DNA from: Cristatella mucedo
Taxonomy: Eukaryota; Bryozoa; Phylactolaemata; Cristatellidae
Assembly: GCA_009760855.2 (NCBI GenBank)
Contig: WPIO01000008.1
Span: forward strand, 3,307,501 to 3,369,500
Length of the DNA: 62,000 bases
Reading direction: 5' to 3'
Shown: positions 44,675 to 55,508 of the stretch, piece by piece
How the letters are laid out: every line of letters begins with the position of its first letter
Position numbering within the stretch: the first letter of the stretch is position 1
The notes under the pieces: model-generated
The model's database searches: none
Told to the model about the DNA's origin: nothing
The model's input: the letters and a program-made list of their open reading frames with translations, nothing else
Translations under genes and position numbers: made by a program

Positions 44675-45088
44675 CTATCTACCTCGGCCTACTTTAAGCT
44701 TAAGTGGCAAAATTCGAGATTTCTTTGACAAGGATATCACTGCTAAGGTGGTCCTCAGCGAAGCAGTCCTACTGCCCGACTTGTTTACTTCAAAATGCAC
44801 ATCGGCGGCCACATATGCACGACAGGCTTGTTCAGAGACAGTCAAGCAAAACAACAAAGGGTAGCTGTTCAAGGATGAACAGCTTTCTCGAAGCCACAAA
44901 CTCATGCGTTGAACAGATTGACACACTTTCCTCTCGTACCAGGGAATTCGATCTAATGCGAACACATTAACAAGGATGACGTTCAAACTAGCACTACAGC
45001 TTGCAGATGAGGATAGAACACCGTCACTGTCAAATGCACATGCACCAGACACTGTATACATCAACATGCGTCTACAGCCTGTGTTCAA
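44675..45088 (-). CDS. Candidate coding segment, unidentified
   Basis: A 137-codon minus frame with good composition: 'LDRIPWYERKVCQSVQRMSL', 'SLNSYPLLFCLTVSEQACRA', 'LRTTLAVISLSKKSRILPLK'. A candidate internal exon inside it runs from an acceptor (catccttgaacag) to a GTAAAC donor (YPLLF...VHFE). It begins just past the poly(A) signal of the E3 gene, so it is likely a separate gene. No family is recognised. Confidence 0.35.
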   Translation of the reverse strand: MNTGCRRMLMYTVSGACAFDSDGVLSSSASCSASLNVILVNVFALDRIPWYERKVCQSVQRMSLWLRESCSSLNSYPLLFCLTVSEQACRAYVAADVHFEVNKSGSRTASLRTTLAVISLSKKSRILPLKLKVGRGR

Positions 45089-45114
45089 TAAATGACCGTC
45101 TCTTTTCAGTAGGC

Positions 45115-45120
45115 TTTATT
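45115..45120 (-). promoter_or_regulatory. Polyadenylation signal of the RING E3 gene
   Basis: AATAAA on the minus strand, 165 bases past the stop codon at 45285. It is the first canonical signal downstream of the terminal RING exon. Confidence 0.65.
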
Positions 45121-45284
45121 TGCCTGCTATCAATGAACAGTAATAACGATTCGTGCACTGAAAGGCCAAAGGGCAAAGCAAATTGTAGCCGAGCAAGTCA
45201 CTGGTATCAAGAAAGCAAATCTATTTTTCACATTCTACACGGACTTTCCGAGCTCCAGAGCAGAAGATGAATGCCAAAAACAAT

Positions 45285-45377
45285 TTACGAACCAAGGTCC
45301 GGAAAATCTTCAGGCATTAAGTCAAAGTTCCGGCAAAGAGGGCAGGTCTGTTGCACGCCAAACCAGCCTCTGATGCA
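45285..45377 (-). CDS. TTC3/DZIP3-like RING E3 ubiquitin ligase, terminal exon (second half of RING)
   Basis: Acceptor gacttgcatgctcgttgtag precedes exactly 31 codons, phase 0, ending in TAA. The peptide begins 'CIRGWFGVQQTCPLCRNFDL' and ends MPEDFPDLGS. It supplies the last three zinc ligands of a RING-H2 finger (C-x10-C-x2-C). Human DZIP3 ends its protein in the same way, a CIRPWL...TCPTCR block followed by a short LLPEEFP-type tail. Joined to the exon at 49209-49448 the finger is complete. RING-H2 proteins of this family transfer ubiquitin from an E2 to substrates. Confidence 0.85.
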   Translation of the reverse strand, partial: CIRGWFGVQQTCPLCRNFDLMPEDFPDLGS

Positions 45378-45905
45378 CTACAACGAGCATGCAAGTCAGA
45401 GTGTTGGATTGCCGGTAGTTCGGGTACACAGCTGGCAGCAAGCCTCGCATCACGTAGCTGAGGAAGCAGGAAACAAAGGAGCACGAAAAAATCAACAATG
45501 CTCAATTATGTACCTGAAAACGGCATACAGCGAGCATTTAATGGCCTACCTGCTTTCACTGAAGCCTTTCGTGACAAAGCAAGCCAACACCTTTCTTCTA
45601 ACCGATTCTCAGGCGGAAAAAAGACTGATCAACAGGGCTCAAAACAAACGGCAATTTCGTCAGTACGCCACTAGTACTTTACAGCAGGGGCCGTGCATTT
45701 TGGAGATCTCAATAGCCTTTGGAGTTCTCTAGCATTAGGAGATCTCTATTAACATTCGGGATACAGTCAAATCTATTTTTTTTACTCTTTAAGAGTCAGC
45801 ACAACTGGAAGCTACCAAGTGTTGGTAATCGGATTTCACAAAATTGTTGACTGCAGTGAGAGAAGAAGGCACTTCTGGCGAAGCTGTTTACGTGCCGAGT
45901 GTGAG

Positions 45906-45937
45906 AGCTTAGTCTGGTTGCACGACCAGACTAAGCT
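45906..45937. repeat. Perfect 13-bp inverted repeat (hairpin)
   Basis: Arms 'agcttagtctggt' and 'accagactaagct' flank a 6-base loop. It lies inside the 3.8 kb last intron of the E3 gene. Confidence 0.9.
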
Positions 45938-46264
45938 GTGTGAAGAGGTTTTGACTAGAAATTTAAAACAGCCGGACAACAACCAGCTGGCCGAATAGCT
46001 TCACTCGAGTTATCGTTGGTCAAGCAAGTAGGACTCCAAAGCTCACACACTCTGCTCGGGGACGGTTATATTTGGCAGCAAGATGGTGACCCCCACAGCA
46101 GATTGTCTAGTCAGGTAGGGCGCTGATGCAGTAGCCCAGCCAGTCGTCTGATCTGAGCAACCATAGAGCTCTTATGGTCAATATTGACAGACGGATAAGA
46201 CGGGTGTTCGGCTGTCTGCCAATAGCTGCATATGTCTGTAAAATGTAGGCTGAGTGAAATGCTA

Positions 46265-46750
46265 CAGAGCAAGGACTAATAATAATATTAATAATAATAA
46301 TGCACTTGATAAAGCGCCCTCAGAGAACTTAATCTCTCTCTAGGTGCTTTACATTTGCTGCAAAGGGAAATGCAATTGAATGGTGAGTAAAATCATGCTT
46401 GATAAACAAACAAAATGAATAACACGGTTAGGGGTGACATGCACAGGGTCAGCATGCAAATGTGGTTAGTGGCAGCATGCACAGTGTCAGCACGCATAAG
46501 CACATCAAGGACGAATCACAGGACCCACTAAATGCTGTCCTAAATAGGTGTGTTTTTAAATTCTTTTTAAATGTGGTCAGGTCAGGGGATGTTCTGACGC
46601 AAGTCGGGAGGGAGTTCAAGGCTTTGGGAGCATACGAACTAAATGCACGGTCTCCAAAGGATTTAAGGTTTGTACGAGGTATTTGTAGACTGTTGGATTC
46701 CGAAAAGCGGGTGGTACGATGCTTGGCCTGACGGGGGAGTATATCTGACT
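46265..46750 (-). repeat. LINE A 3' fragment (copy A9)
   Basis: Minus strand: AAT-type tail (about 46278-46300), terminal stem-loop, 3' UTR and the last coding block ('YELNARSPKDLRFVRGIC' is the antisense reading). It lies in the last intron of the E3 gene, in the same orientation as the gene. Confidence 0.85.
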
Positions 46751-47682
46751 ACCTGGAAGTATGTGACATGTTTGCCAGGGCAGGATGAAGGAAGTCACAG
46801 TAAACCGTGCCGGAGCACACATACCAACAGCATGCGTATTTGTGGGCTGTCAATGAAGGTTTTTGTATTCTGTGCATAACTTTAGCGGTGTGCCTAGGAT
46901 GCAAGACAGTTTTCGTTATTACACGAGCAGAGTAGGAGCCCCAGCAGCTGCAGCCATAGTATAAACTTTCTTTTTGTTGTTGAGACTGAGTGACCGACTG
47001 TGACCGCGACCCCAGCTAGCTGGCAGCATCAGCTCTCCAGCAACTTGTGCAATGCATTAAGAGCAAGCTCGTGGCCAAGGCAATGCAGAGCAGTCAAACA
47101 AACCATGCATCAGCAAGTCGGCTACAATATCCTACACACGTAGGGGAAACAAGGCAGCACTAGGGGGCACGAAGGGTACATCAGGTCTGTCTGAAGAAGC
47201 AAAAAGACCCCAACCAAAACCCTAGCCGGTCAGCCACCCAATTGCATTCTTCTAGAGGCGATTTATTCACGAGCCAACGTGTCAGACCAACTAACAGCCG
47301 GAACATTAAACGATACAGCTGCAGTCGCTAAGAATATAGTTTAATGACCATAAACCAATATGGTCTCGCCAGCAGTAACAAGCTTGCACCTCAAAGCCTA
47401 GGTTGAGGATTCCAGCCTTTAAATTGTCAATCCTTGGTCGCCCATTAAAATGGGGCGAATGGATAAAGACTCTTCTGCAGCCACGTTAACGGGGCTGCCG
47501 AATATGATGCTTCGTATTTCACTGAATGTCGCTGAATAATAGTCAGGCTAAGAAGAGAGGTTCTGATTGGGACTTTAGACCTACTCCTGAAAGACGGCAC
47601 AGAAGCAATGCAACGTTAGAATGCCCGCTCCCAGAAGCCCAGTTGCTATCTAGCTTCCAGGAGTTGATTGGCTACCGGCCGA

Positions 47683-47815
47683 AGTCTGCTGGCTACCGTA
47701 GGGTACCGATAGCTGCTCAGGCTTTGAATGAGCTGTGGAAAACACTCACCTGTAACACCCACTTTGTCTTTGTAGACTTTCGGAGTTATAGACAGAGGAA
47801 GATAGAGATTGAATA
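47683..47815 (+). repeat. LINE B 3' tail fragment
   Basis: Diverged 3' terminus of LINE B ('gaagtctgctggctaccgta', 'acacccactttgtctttg'), antisense within the last intron of the E3 gene. Confidence 0.65.
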
Positions 47816-49208
47816 GAGAGCCGCTCTAAAGATGACATCTTTTGGCTCACCTTCGACATGCAATAACGCAGTCTTCGTTAAAACGTATTTAAAACACTAC
47901 AGCTGCCGGACTATAATAATTACATTAACTTTTGTAGCGCAAGCTGAAACATTCATGGGTTGCTAAGGATGCGCGGCGGCAGCAGGAAAGAGCTCACGAT
48001 AGTTACTCCCACTAGCTGCAACCAAGGTAAGTCAGATAATCAGATAAGCTCCTCCCGAAATGCTGCCCCCCTACAGCAGACATACATACAATGGTCGCAG
48101 CTAGGCAACCAATTTGATATAATACACTGTGCATTTACTTATAGCGTACACTGGTATTCTACATTTAAGCGGATTTAAATGAAAGTTTAAAGCTGAAGCT
48201 TTGAGCCTCCCAGTCGAAGCCACTAAGATGAGGTAGTCTTGATAGACAAAATGAGTCAAGCATGGGACCACTGGCAGGAGATTAATGAAATCGGTTTCAC
48301 TCGAGACAAAAACTGCTCGGAAAACAGGCGATTTGCAGCTTTCGAGCGATTTGCATTTTGAAAGTTGAAATAAAAAAAGGAAAGTGCATCTATAAAACTA
48401 AGATATCAAACCACACACAAGTAGTTGGGAAGAATTTGCAAGGAAGCTTGCCTGCTCTTGGCTAGTTAAGGCGAGAGCAGGAAAGAGGCTTAGTGTTGGA
48501 TGTCGCACATGCAATGGCATTTTTAAAGATTTAGGTTTTAGCTCACGAAGTAAATTTATGGCTACAGATCTGCAACGTCAGGCTGTCCTAGAAAGGGACA
48601 GACACTTAATTAATAAGGACGTGATGCACCACAGCACCACCAATTAAAGAAGCTCAGATCTTTGGTATGGCCGTTGGTTTAGTGTGTTCTACAAGTTAGA
48701 GTTGGGTTTAAGTGTCGCTAAGCTTCAGATAATCGACATTCAGTACTCCAGATACTACTGCTAACGGATAGACGACAAGCACAAATGTTGGTATTGTCAC
48801 GAAATAGTAACAGCTGATGCCATGGGCCTGTAACACTTTACCGAGAGCATCCCCTCAATAATAATAATAATAACAGGACGACAGCTAAGGTCAGAGAACG
48901 GACCCTTATGAGATTCTATAGGTCAGCAGTCTGCCTGCCTGATAGGACTCGACAGCTGCATGCCTCTGATAGGACATGCTTGTCTGGATACTGTAGGGGG
49001 AGCTGCGGCGACCTCGATGGCAGAGGCAGCGCAACAGCGCCAACCGAAGGCTTCAACAAGTAGCAGCGACTCTGGCTAAGGCCAGGTGAGTCTGCTTAAA
49101 ACCAGGCAAGAACTAGCATGTGCTGCTAGCGTGGCTCTGTCGGCCATCGGAAGGCCGGCCAGTCAGCCGGCACATTCAATTCCACTAATAGTAAGGACAT
49201 GGTCTCAC

Positions 49209-49448
49209 CGTGCTATGATACTTGTGCTGGCAGCTCAGTCGAGTCGTTTCGTCAGGTGCCATAAATTCGTGGCATATGATACACAGATCAGATTCTTCCT
49301 GGTAGACTTCCACGGAGGCAGCCTGGACGACGGCGTCCGGCAAAAGAGCCACTGCCCAGTGGCTGTGCGCAGACAGTGCAGGTGGTGTGGCCACTGATGC
49401 CTTATTGGTGGAAGAGGCAGCAGAAGCAGCTGAGCTACTTCTGGCAAG
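49209..49448 (-). CDS. TTC3/DZIP3-like RING E3 ubiquitin ligase, exon with first half of RING
   Basis: Acceptor ccggtcccgttgtag and donor GTGAGA bound exactly 80 codons, phase 0 at both ends. A Ser/Ala-rich linker ('RSSSAASAASSTNK') leads to 'EESDLCIICHEFMAPDETTR' and LSCQHKYHST. With the next exon the zinc ligands read C-x2-C-x14-C-x-H-x2-H-x2-C-x10-C-x2-C, a complete RING-H2 consensus. The CIICHE start and C-x-HKYH block match the TTC3/DZIP3 RING type. The exon is separated from the rest of the finger by a 3.8 kb intron full of repeats. Confidence 0.88.
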
Positions 49449-49752
49449 CTACAACGGGACCGGAATGGACCGAGATAAGCTAAGCTACATAAATAAAGAC
49501 AAGCACAAACAGCCGAGTCTGGCTGACCGACCACGGGAGAGGCAAGTGAAAGACAGTAGATCTCGACATTTGTATCGTTTGAAAAGCGATTCACACAAAA
49601 ACGCAAACGCAACTGCAGCAAGAGTCTGACCCTAAACCAGAAATGGGCAGCAAAAATCGAAAGCTTAGATGATTTCTATATAAATGTGCATGCCCGAAGG
49701 GGCATGTTCGGTGGCTGGAGTTTTGCCTCAACAAAGCATTGTAAGCAAATTA

Positions 49753-50057
49753 TCAGAATGTGTTGGGAGCTAAAGCACCCTTCCACGAGTCTGGCTGCAC
49801 GTGAAGGCTTGGCTCATCCATGCTGTGTAGCCCATTGGTGCGTAGCTTAACACGCACACATTTGAAGAGCAGAAATCCGGCAGATGCGAGCCATTCGACA
49901 GTTTCGAGCCACTCATGTGTCCGAGAGGTATGTGCAAGAGAATTAATGGACGCGGGCAGCAGACTGTTCCTGCACCCGGGTACACTGGGGCCATGCGACG
50001 TTGATCTAATCCAAGTGGCAGCCTTTGGGCCATACCCCTTCTTGAGTCTCAGGTGAA
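49753..50057 (-). other. Open minus-strand segment within an E3-gene intron
   Basis: Two minus frames are open for about 90-100 codons. No pair of splice sites gives a phase-compatible exon between 52689 and 49448, so I treat it as intronic, with a small chance of an alternative exon. Confidence 0.25.
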
Positions 50058-50220
50058 GATATATAATATAATTCATTTGTATAGCGCTCCAAGAGAACTT
50101 AATCTCTATTCAGGCGCTTTACATATGCCTCGGGGCTCGAGCCCACGACCTCAGCCAGACCATGGCCAGGGCGAACGCCTTAACCGCTGGACCAATCCAG
50201 CTCGGCGATGCCCCTCTGCA
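50058..50220 (-). repeat. SINE2 copy (tRNA-like head, LINE A-type tail), most complete
   Basis: On the minus strand the head 'ggattggtccagcggttaag' and 'gtcgtgggctcgagccccga' (B box GGCTCGAGCCC) is tRNA-like. The tail 'taaagcgcctgaatagagat' with its complementary arm matches the LINE A 3' end. Confidence 0.75.
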
Positions 50221-50360
50221 CTGACTAAGCATCTGTAGTTTAGCCCCATCCCCAGAAATGCCTCAGATTCCGGGAGCCCAGAAGCAATGTTGCCAGCTGC
50301 CCTTGCACCGAAGGAAGGTCAATATCTTTCACAGCGTTTGCATTTGCAACACCGACATCT

Positions 50361-50678
50361 TTGTGAAGCAGAGCGGTCGCTTTTCACGACCTCGGTCCCG
50401 AGGTCAAGGGTTCGAATCCAGCAGTGAGCAATCCTAAACATCTAACCATGTTATTCTTGTTGTTTATTGAGCATGCTACCACTATTCGACCGCGCTTCCT
50501 TTACAGCAACTGTAAAGTGCCTAGAAAGAGATTGAGTTCCCTAAGGGTGCTTTATCAAATGTATTATTATTATTATTATCATTATTATTATCCTTTATTG
50601 CCACTGCAATCGATGACGATGGCAATAAAGGCTCTTCTGTTGCTATATAAAAGAGGCTGTCAAATAAGCTAGTGGTTT
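50361..50678 (+). repeat. SINE1 copy split by a LINE A 3' end
   Basis: The SINE1 head and B box run to 'gagcaatcct' (50435), and the body resumes at 'atcctttattgccactgcaa' (50590) through to tail 'aggctgtcaaataagctagt'. The interruption is a LINE A 3' end, and ATCCT is present on both sides. Confidence 0.85.
50436..50589 (+). mobile_element. 154-bp LINE A 3' end inserted in SINE1
   Basis: Contains the last part of the LINE A 3' UTR, the terminal stem-loop ('aaagtgcctagaaagagatt') and an ATT tail. The repeated ATCCT at 50431-50435 and 50590-50594 is the probable target duplication. Confidence 0.85.
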
Positions 50679-50724
50679 TGTTTTATCTAGCTGCCATTCC
50701 ATGCACACCAAAAATCCCTTACTC

Positions 50725-50812
50725 TTTGAGCACACTATGAAAAAGTCTCTAGCCTAACACCTGGCAAAGCCTTTATAAGATTTTGTGGAGTAACAGACAT
50801 TAAGACTTCGCA
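50725..50812 (+). repeat. LINE B 3' tail-like fragment
   Basis: Weak similarity to the last 80 bases of LINE B, with 'gattttgtggagtaacagac' near the end. Confidence 0.4.
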
Positions 50813-51169
50813 AACATACACGCACAGATTTTGATGTTACACCGAAGAGGATTTAACCTTCAATAAGCCGAGGAACCAAACCAGCTAATAATACCAACGT
50901 CGAACAATTTCCAAAGTGATTCAGCTAAGGCATGCTGAACTTAACCAACAGCGCAGCATCTCTCGTGCATATCCTGCAAAATTCTCGGGCATGTTAACCG
51001 AGTGAAAGCAGAAACAGGAGCAGCAGCAACAAATCCGAGAGAATCTTCTAACAATGGCAGATGGACAGGCTGCACCTATTGAAATCATCGATTATATTAA
51101 ACAGGTATATATATATATATATACAGCCTATATTATATACACATACATATCATAATATTAATACATCTG

Positions 51170-51215
51170 TTACAGTGCCCTCAGAGAACTCAATCTCTTT
51201 CCAAGTTCTGCAAAG
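51170..51215 (-). repeat. LINE A terminal fragment
   Basis: 'agtgccctcagagaactcaa' and following bases match the LINE A stem-loop on the minus strand. A short TA run precedes it (51103-51122). Confidence 0.6.
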
Positions 51216-51955
51216 CAATGGGATTCCATGTGCTCGATGTCTGTTAGGCAAAGGCTTCATTTACTAGCAACGTGCTACTGAGCCAGTTGTCTGACGTTCA
51301 TACTGATGGCTTGCATAAAATACTTATGGCGAGTGTTTAGCAAATAAAAGCTACAGCAGTAGCAGCTAACATTTACGTCAGTATCGCAGCAACCGCACTG
51401 TTAACATTGTCAAGCTCTTGGTCATATGAGCCTGATGTATTGCACAGAATCGACGATTTCATGCAACACATCAGGCTCGCAACGTCAGGGTCAGGATGGA
51501 AATGCAAAAACAATAATGGTTCTCGATAGTAAGGAATTCAACTTCTAACACAAGAAAACACTATTTTTGCATTCTCAGACACGTGAGGAGATGCAGCCAG
51601 AAACGGGACCTAGTAAAGAAAAACCATCTTTTACATTAGGATAAAGCCCGAGTCACTTCCTTCCTAGTACTGAGTGGGCTACCATTACAAGCAACATAGT
51701 CTGCCGAGCATTTGCATTATGTGTGACACAAGGTATGTGGAGATCTTACTCGTGGTGGCATCCGTCGGAAGACCTCTTATTCGACAAAGCAATTTCGGAG
51801 CAAAACTGGATTACCGAGGCAGGCGACTGGAAACTAAGGACAGAGCTTGCTTCCCCTCTCAACACCTTCACGATATTCGAAGGATGACATTCTTACAACT
51901 CAATAAGCACACTTTAGATCTCGCAGTACTTGAGAGAATCTGCAGTTCGTGGCAT
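51216..51955. other. Intronic sequence, nothing recognised
   Basis: Within the intron between 52689 and 49448 of the E3 gene. One 101-codon plus ORF (51674-51979) has no family or splice support. Confidence 0.45.
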
Positions 51956-52112
51956 CGCCCCTGGGTCTTTGCCTACTAGGTAAGGTGCTTACTCTTTACG
52001 ACCCGAGTCGTCGGTTCCAGTCCTGCAGTGGGCTGTCGTTTATGGTCCACTGCAAACGGTGGTGACAACCTTTAAGGCTCTTCTGCTGCTACACAAACGA
52101 GGCTGTCAATTG
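51956..52112 (+). repeat. SINE1 copy, diverged
   Basis: Head 'gcctactaggtaaggtgctt', B-box region 'cggttccagtcctg', body and tail 'cgaggctgtcaattgtg'. Confidence 0.7.
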
Positions 52113-52189
52113 TGCTTTATTTGTCAATGCAAGCTTAAAAGCACGTGTTGCTATTTATGGTTTAACGACCATACTCAGTTCTTCTTTCC

Positions 52190-52312
52190 CGATATGCCGG
52201 CACGAGACTCCGTAAGTAACGATGTGCCAGCACGAGACTCCACCTATAATGCTATGTCGGCACGAGACTCCGTAAATAACGATATGCCGGCAGGAGACTG
52301 AGCCTATAACGC
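52190..52312. repeat. 30-bp minisatellite, four units
   Basis: Units of the form 'tgccggcacgagactccgta' repeat with a 30-base period, alternating between two variants (a 60-base higher-order unit). On the plus strand this gives a 10-residue MPARDS-type repeat. Confidence 0.85.
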
Positions 52313-52688
52313 AGCCCTATTTGCTACAAGCCATTCCTTAAGTGCTTGGATGGATTGAAAAAAGATGACATTGGTAGCAAATGAACAACCAGGATGCATT
52401 CTGCAGAACTTCCACGGGGTCTCTAGCATGTAACTAGGCCGCTGATAATGCAAAGACATATATAGGCATCTTATCTAGTTGCAGAGGCATTGGCAGGCCT
52501 TCTAAAGGAAGCCATTGGTCATATTGCCACTCTTTCAGGTAAGGTTTAGCTCAGCCATTATAAAACCCTGAATACTCCCCAGCATGCCACGAATGCAGCG
52601 TTGAGCCACACGTCTGGCACCAGTGGCAACAGGTTTCCAAGCCTGTAAAGCAGACCTCATCACAAGGCAGTGTGTAAGTCAATCTTAC

Positions 52689-52830
52689 GCAGCCACCAGA
52701 ATGCTGTGCGTCGAAGTCGGCGCTGATCAGATAGCCGACTCGGTCCACGACCGTTGAAAGCGTCAAGTCCGTGAGGGTGCCTCGCTCACACTCGGCCCGC
52801 AGCCTCATCAGATGGCCCGCGAGCTCGTTC
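52689..52830 (-). CDS. TTC3/DZIP3-like RING E3 ubiquitin ligase, internal exon
   Basis: Strong acceptor (gctgacttggctgcag) and donor GTAAGA bound 142 bases: one base completing Arg with the previous exon, then 47 codons including 'NELAGHLMRLRAECERGTLT' and 'LTLSTVVDRVGYLISADFDA'. Together with the end of the previous exon ('DVLVAAYPGYS') it resembles the small helical domain that precedes the RING in TTC3 and DZIP3. This family resemblance is from memory and less certain than the RING itself. Confidence 0.75.
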
Positions 52831-53008
52831 CTGCAGCCAAGTCAGCAATCGGTCTTCAGCCACGTGCGGTTGCAGCCCAGTGCGCAAGCACGGACATGGA
52901 CCGAACGTCACCTCTCGCAAGCTTACAGCAAACGAGTGCTGTGGACTCGGCTGCTGACATTTAGAGGAGAGACAGTTAGCGGGGACACTGGCTCAGATGA
53001 CACCCCAC

Positions 53009-53262
53009 CTGCTGTATCCAGGGTACGCTGCCACCAGCACATCGATCGCGCGGTCGTCACTGGTCCTCGAAAGAGTGGCGGCAGCCACCATCGCCTGGTG
53101 CCGGCTACGATCGACAGCATGCACTTCCGGCATCGAGTGCCCGGCCGCTGCCGCCGGCTGCCTGATCAACGATGCGGCACGTGGTGGCACGTCCAAGGCA
53201 GTGCCGGCAAGGGCAGCTAATGGAATGTTCAGCTTCGGAATCGGTGGTACGTCCATGATGGC
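53009..53262 (-). CDS. TTC3/DZIP3-like RING E3 ubiquitin ligase, internal exon
   Basis: Acceptor ttctcacctttcgttgcag and donor GTGGGG bound 84 codons plus two bases, phase 0 at the start. The first half is a Pro/Ala-rich linker ('MDVPPIPKLNIPLAALAG'), the second half is helical ('SRTSDDRAIDVLVAAYPGYS') and continues into the next exon through a split Arg codon. Confidence 0.75.
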
Positions 53263-53394
53263 CTGCAACGAAAGGTGAGAACAATGCTTCGACGGCTGCT
53301 AAACTACACACTAACCCTCTATCCCATCCTCCGGGCATTATCAGGAGTGCAGCCACTGGTGCCATTGGCGGCGCAGCTGCATCAGCTACTCAAC

Positions 53395-53581
53395 CTGCAA
53401 GGGCACGACGGCAGTTTGCAGGATCTGCTGCTCCGCTGGTGAGGCCTGCGGGGCAGCGACCCGGATGTCACGCAAGGCGGATGCAAGACGGCCGCCGGCC
53501 ACCAGTCTGATCTGTTCCTGGTAGCGATTCTTCAGCTCCAGGATGCTGCGACTCAGGCGCTCGACGTGAGCGATGTACGTG
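53395..53581 (-). CDS. TTC3/DZIP3-like RING E3 ubiquitin ligase, coiled-coil exon
   Basis: Acceptor gccgagcattgccag and donor GTTGAG (a less common donor) bound 187 bases: one base completing Ser, then 62 codons with 'HVERLSRSILELKNRYQEQI' and 'ASALRDIRVAAP', the end of a coiled coil. It joins in phase to the exon at 60039-60112 across a 6.5 kb intron and to 53009-53262 downstream. Confidence 0.72.
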
Positions 53582-55462
53582 CTGGCAATGCTCGGCAAAA
53601 GGCCGCCACGTCCGAGACTTGAAAAGCACAAAACGACCACAGCATGGTGATGCTGCCACACCGAGCGCTACTACATGCGCGCACGCCGCCGGGTCGCAGA
53701 GGCAGTGAAGCTGTGGCGCGGTGGTGGCTGTGCACCGGCTGAAGCGGTGCACTGGGTGAGTCGGGCGAGACAGGAAGACGAGCCCGGCTGCCCATATATT
53801 GACTGCCCTGCTGCTGCCATGCACTGCCTTTGCGACTGGTGTATGCAGGCTGGATGAAACGCCAGCGAATTGCTGGCAAAAGAATGGATGGACGGACGGC
53901 CGCCAAAGCCGACCAAGTTTCCAGCATGTGCGTGCAAGACGAAAAGGAGTGTGCCCAAGGGCGGAGATAACGAGGAGAAATGAAAACCATTGAGCTAAAA
54001 ACATTTAGGCACGAGCTGCACTGCACCGCTCCGCAAGGTCAACACGATCATTCAACAGCACCATTCGTACGAAAGCTACTTAAAAGTGAGCTCGATAGCA
54101 GAGTTTTGGCAGACCGTTACACCACGACATAAATAGAAATGTTACCAAAAGCAACCAAAAAAGGGACCAGTCGTGGTTGCTAGCCACTCCAGTGCTAGAG
54201 ACCCATCTAAAAATGCCGAGACGGTCTTGGAATAAGTCAGAACCGGATTAGCTGACTGACTGAGTGGCAAGAAACCCAATAAGAACAACCAACCACTGCA
54301 CAGTGAGAGCCTGCATGGGGGCTTGCCGGGGAAGGGGAGGAGGCACGAGAGCTTAGCTGCCAGTTAATTATAGTTATTCTTTGACAGCATTTGAAGCCTT
54401 TTTCGACTGCCCAACTGTACGAATACTCAACACAGGACCCGATGAGAAAGTCGTGAAATGAAAAAACCTGCCCCAGAACACAACAGACGACTTAATCTAT
54501 TGTTTCTGTGCACCAGGCCTACAGCATTGTAATGTCCTTTATGTGTCAGATCTATCCAAGTGCAGCTTCACAGGTGCAGCTCAGTGAGGATTTGCATTTT
54601 TCTACAGAACGAGTAGAAAGAAGAAAAAAGGGGGCAGGTACATCAGGAGGTACATCTAAACAGGAAGTACCAGAGGCTACTACTACTGGTCGTCAGACAC
54701 CGACTTAGGCTAGAGGCTACACGTGCAGATTCGGGTGGATCAGCTAAACAACTTGCTGCCTCAGCCAAGCGAGCAGCCTGGCTGCCTCAGCCCGTCTGAA
54801 GTGCCGATGTTTCACAGAAGCATCGGCAGAAAAACCGAGCAGCAAAGCCGACAGCAAGGGCAAGCGCCAGAGACTCGTGGTGGCGCCCGCGGTCTTGTCC
54901 TTGCAAGCCACCACAAGTCCGGCTCAGTCTGGAGTCATGGTGATTGAGACTATGCAGGCGGCTGTCGGCGTTTTGCAAGACGCATTGCTATACCAGTAAA
55001 CTCCTACCGCTGACCTGGCTAAACTCCTACTGCTAACCTGACTGCCCCTGGGTACTGCCCGAATAGAGATCACACCCTCTCTCCACCAGCAGATTTCCTT
55101 CTGGTATTGAGTGGATGGTAGACATTCCCCATTTTAATACCCATCTTTGGAGTGCCCCACAGCAAATCCCATGCAATAATCATGCATACAGTGACTCTAT
55201 CATGTGCACTAAATGTGTCTGCTGCAATAGCTTCTTCATCGACTGCTTGCTGACTGCATTGCTTGCAACCCTGAAAATCAATATAATCAATGAAAGAGGT
55301 CGTCGATCTATCAATATAACTCCCAAGGCACTTTCACCTCAACCAAACCATGGCTATTTGGGGCACTAACTAAAGGACAATGTGTACAAGCAGATTTGTC
55401 AGAAGGACTTCCGAGGGGAAAAAGACATCACTACAAAGATCTGCCACCACCTAGCACATTCC

Positions 55463-55508
<46 letters not shown>

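Noticed and set aside
45271-45732. 153-codon plus-strand ORF
   Set aside because: It overlaps the antisense RING exon, and nothing in it is family-like.
50135-50218. Functional tRNA with a long variable arm
   Set aside because: The head is tRNA-like but is fused to the LINE A 3' end, as in three other copies, which identifies it as SINE2.
53553-54026. 157-codon minus-strand ORF upstream of the coiled-coil exon
   Set aside because: Its frame differs from the exon at 53395-53581, and no splice pair brings it into phase. The two flanking exons already join without it.
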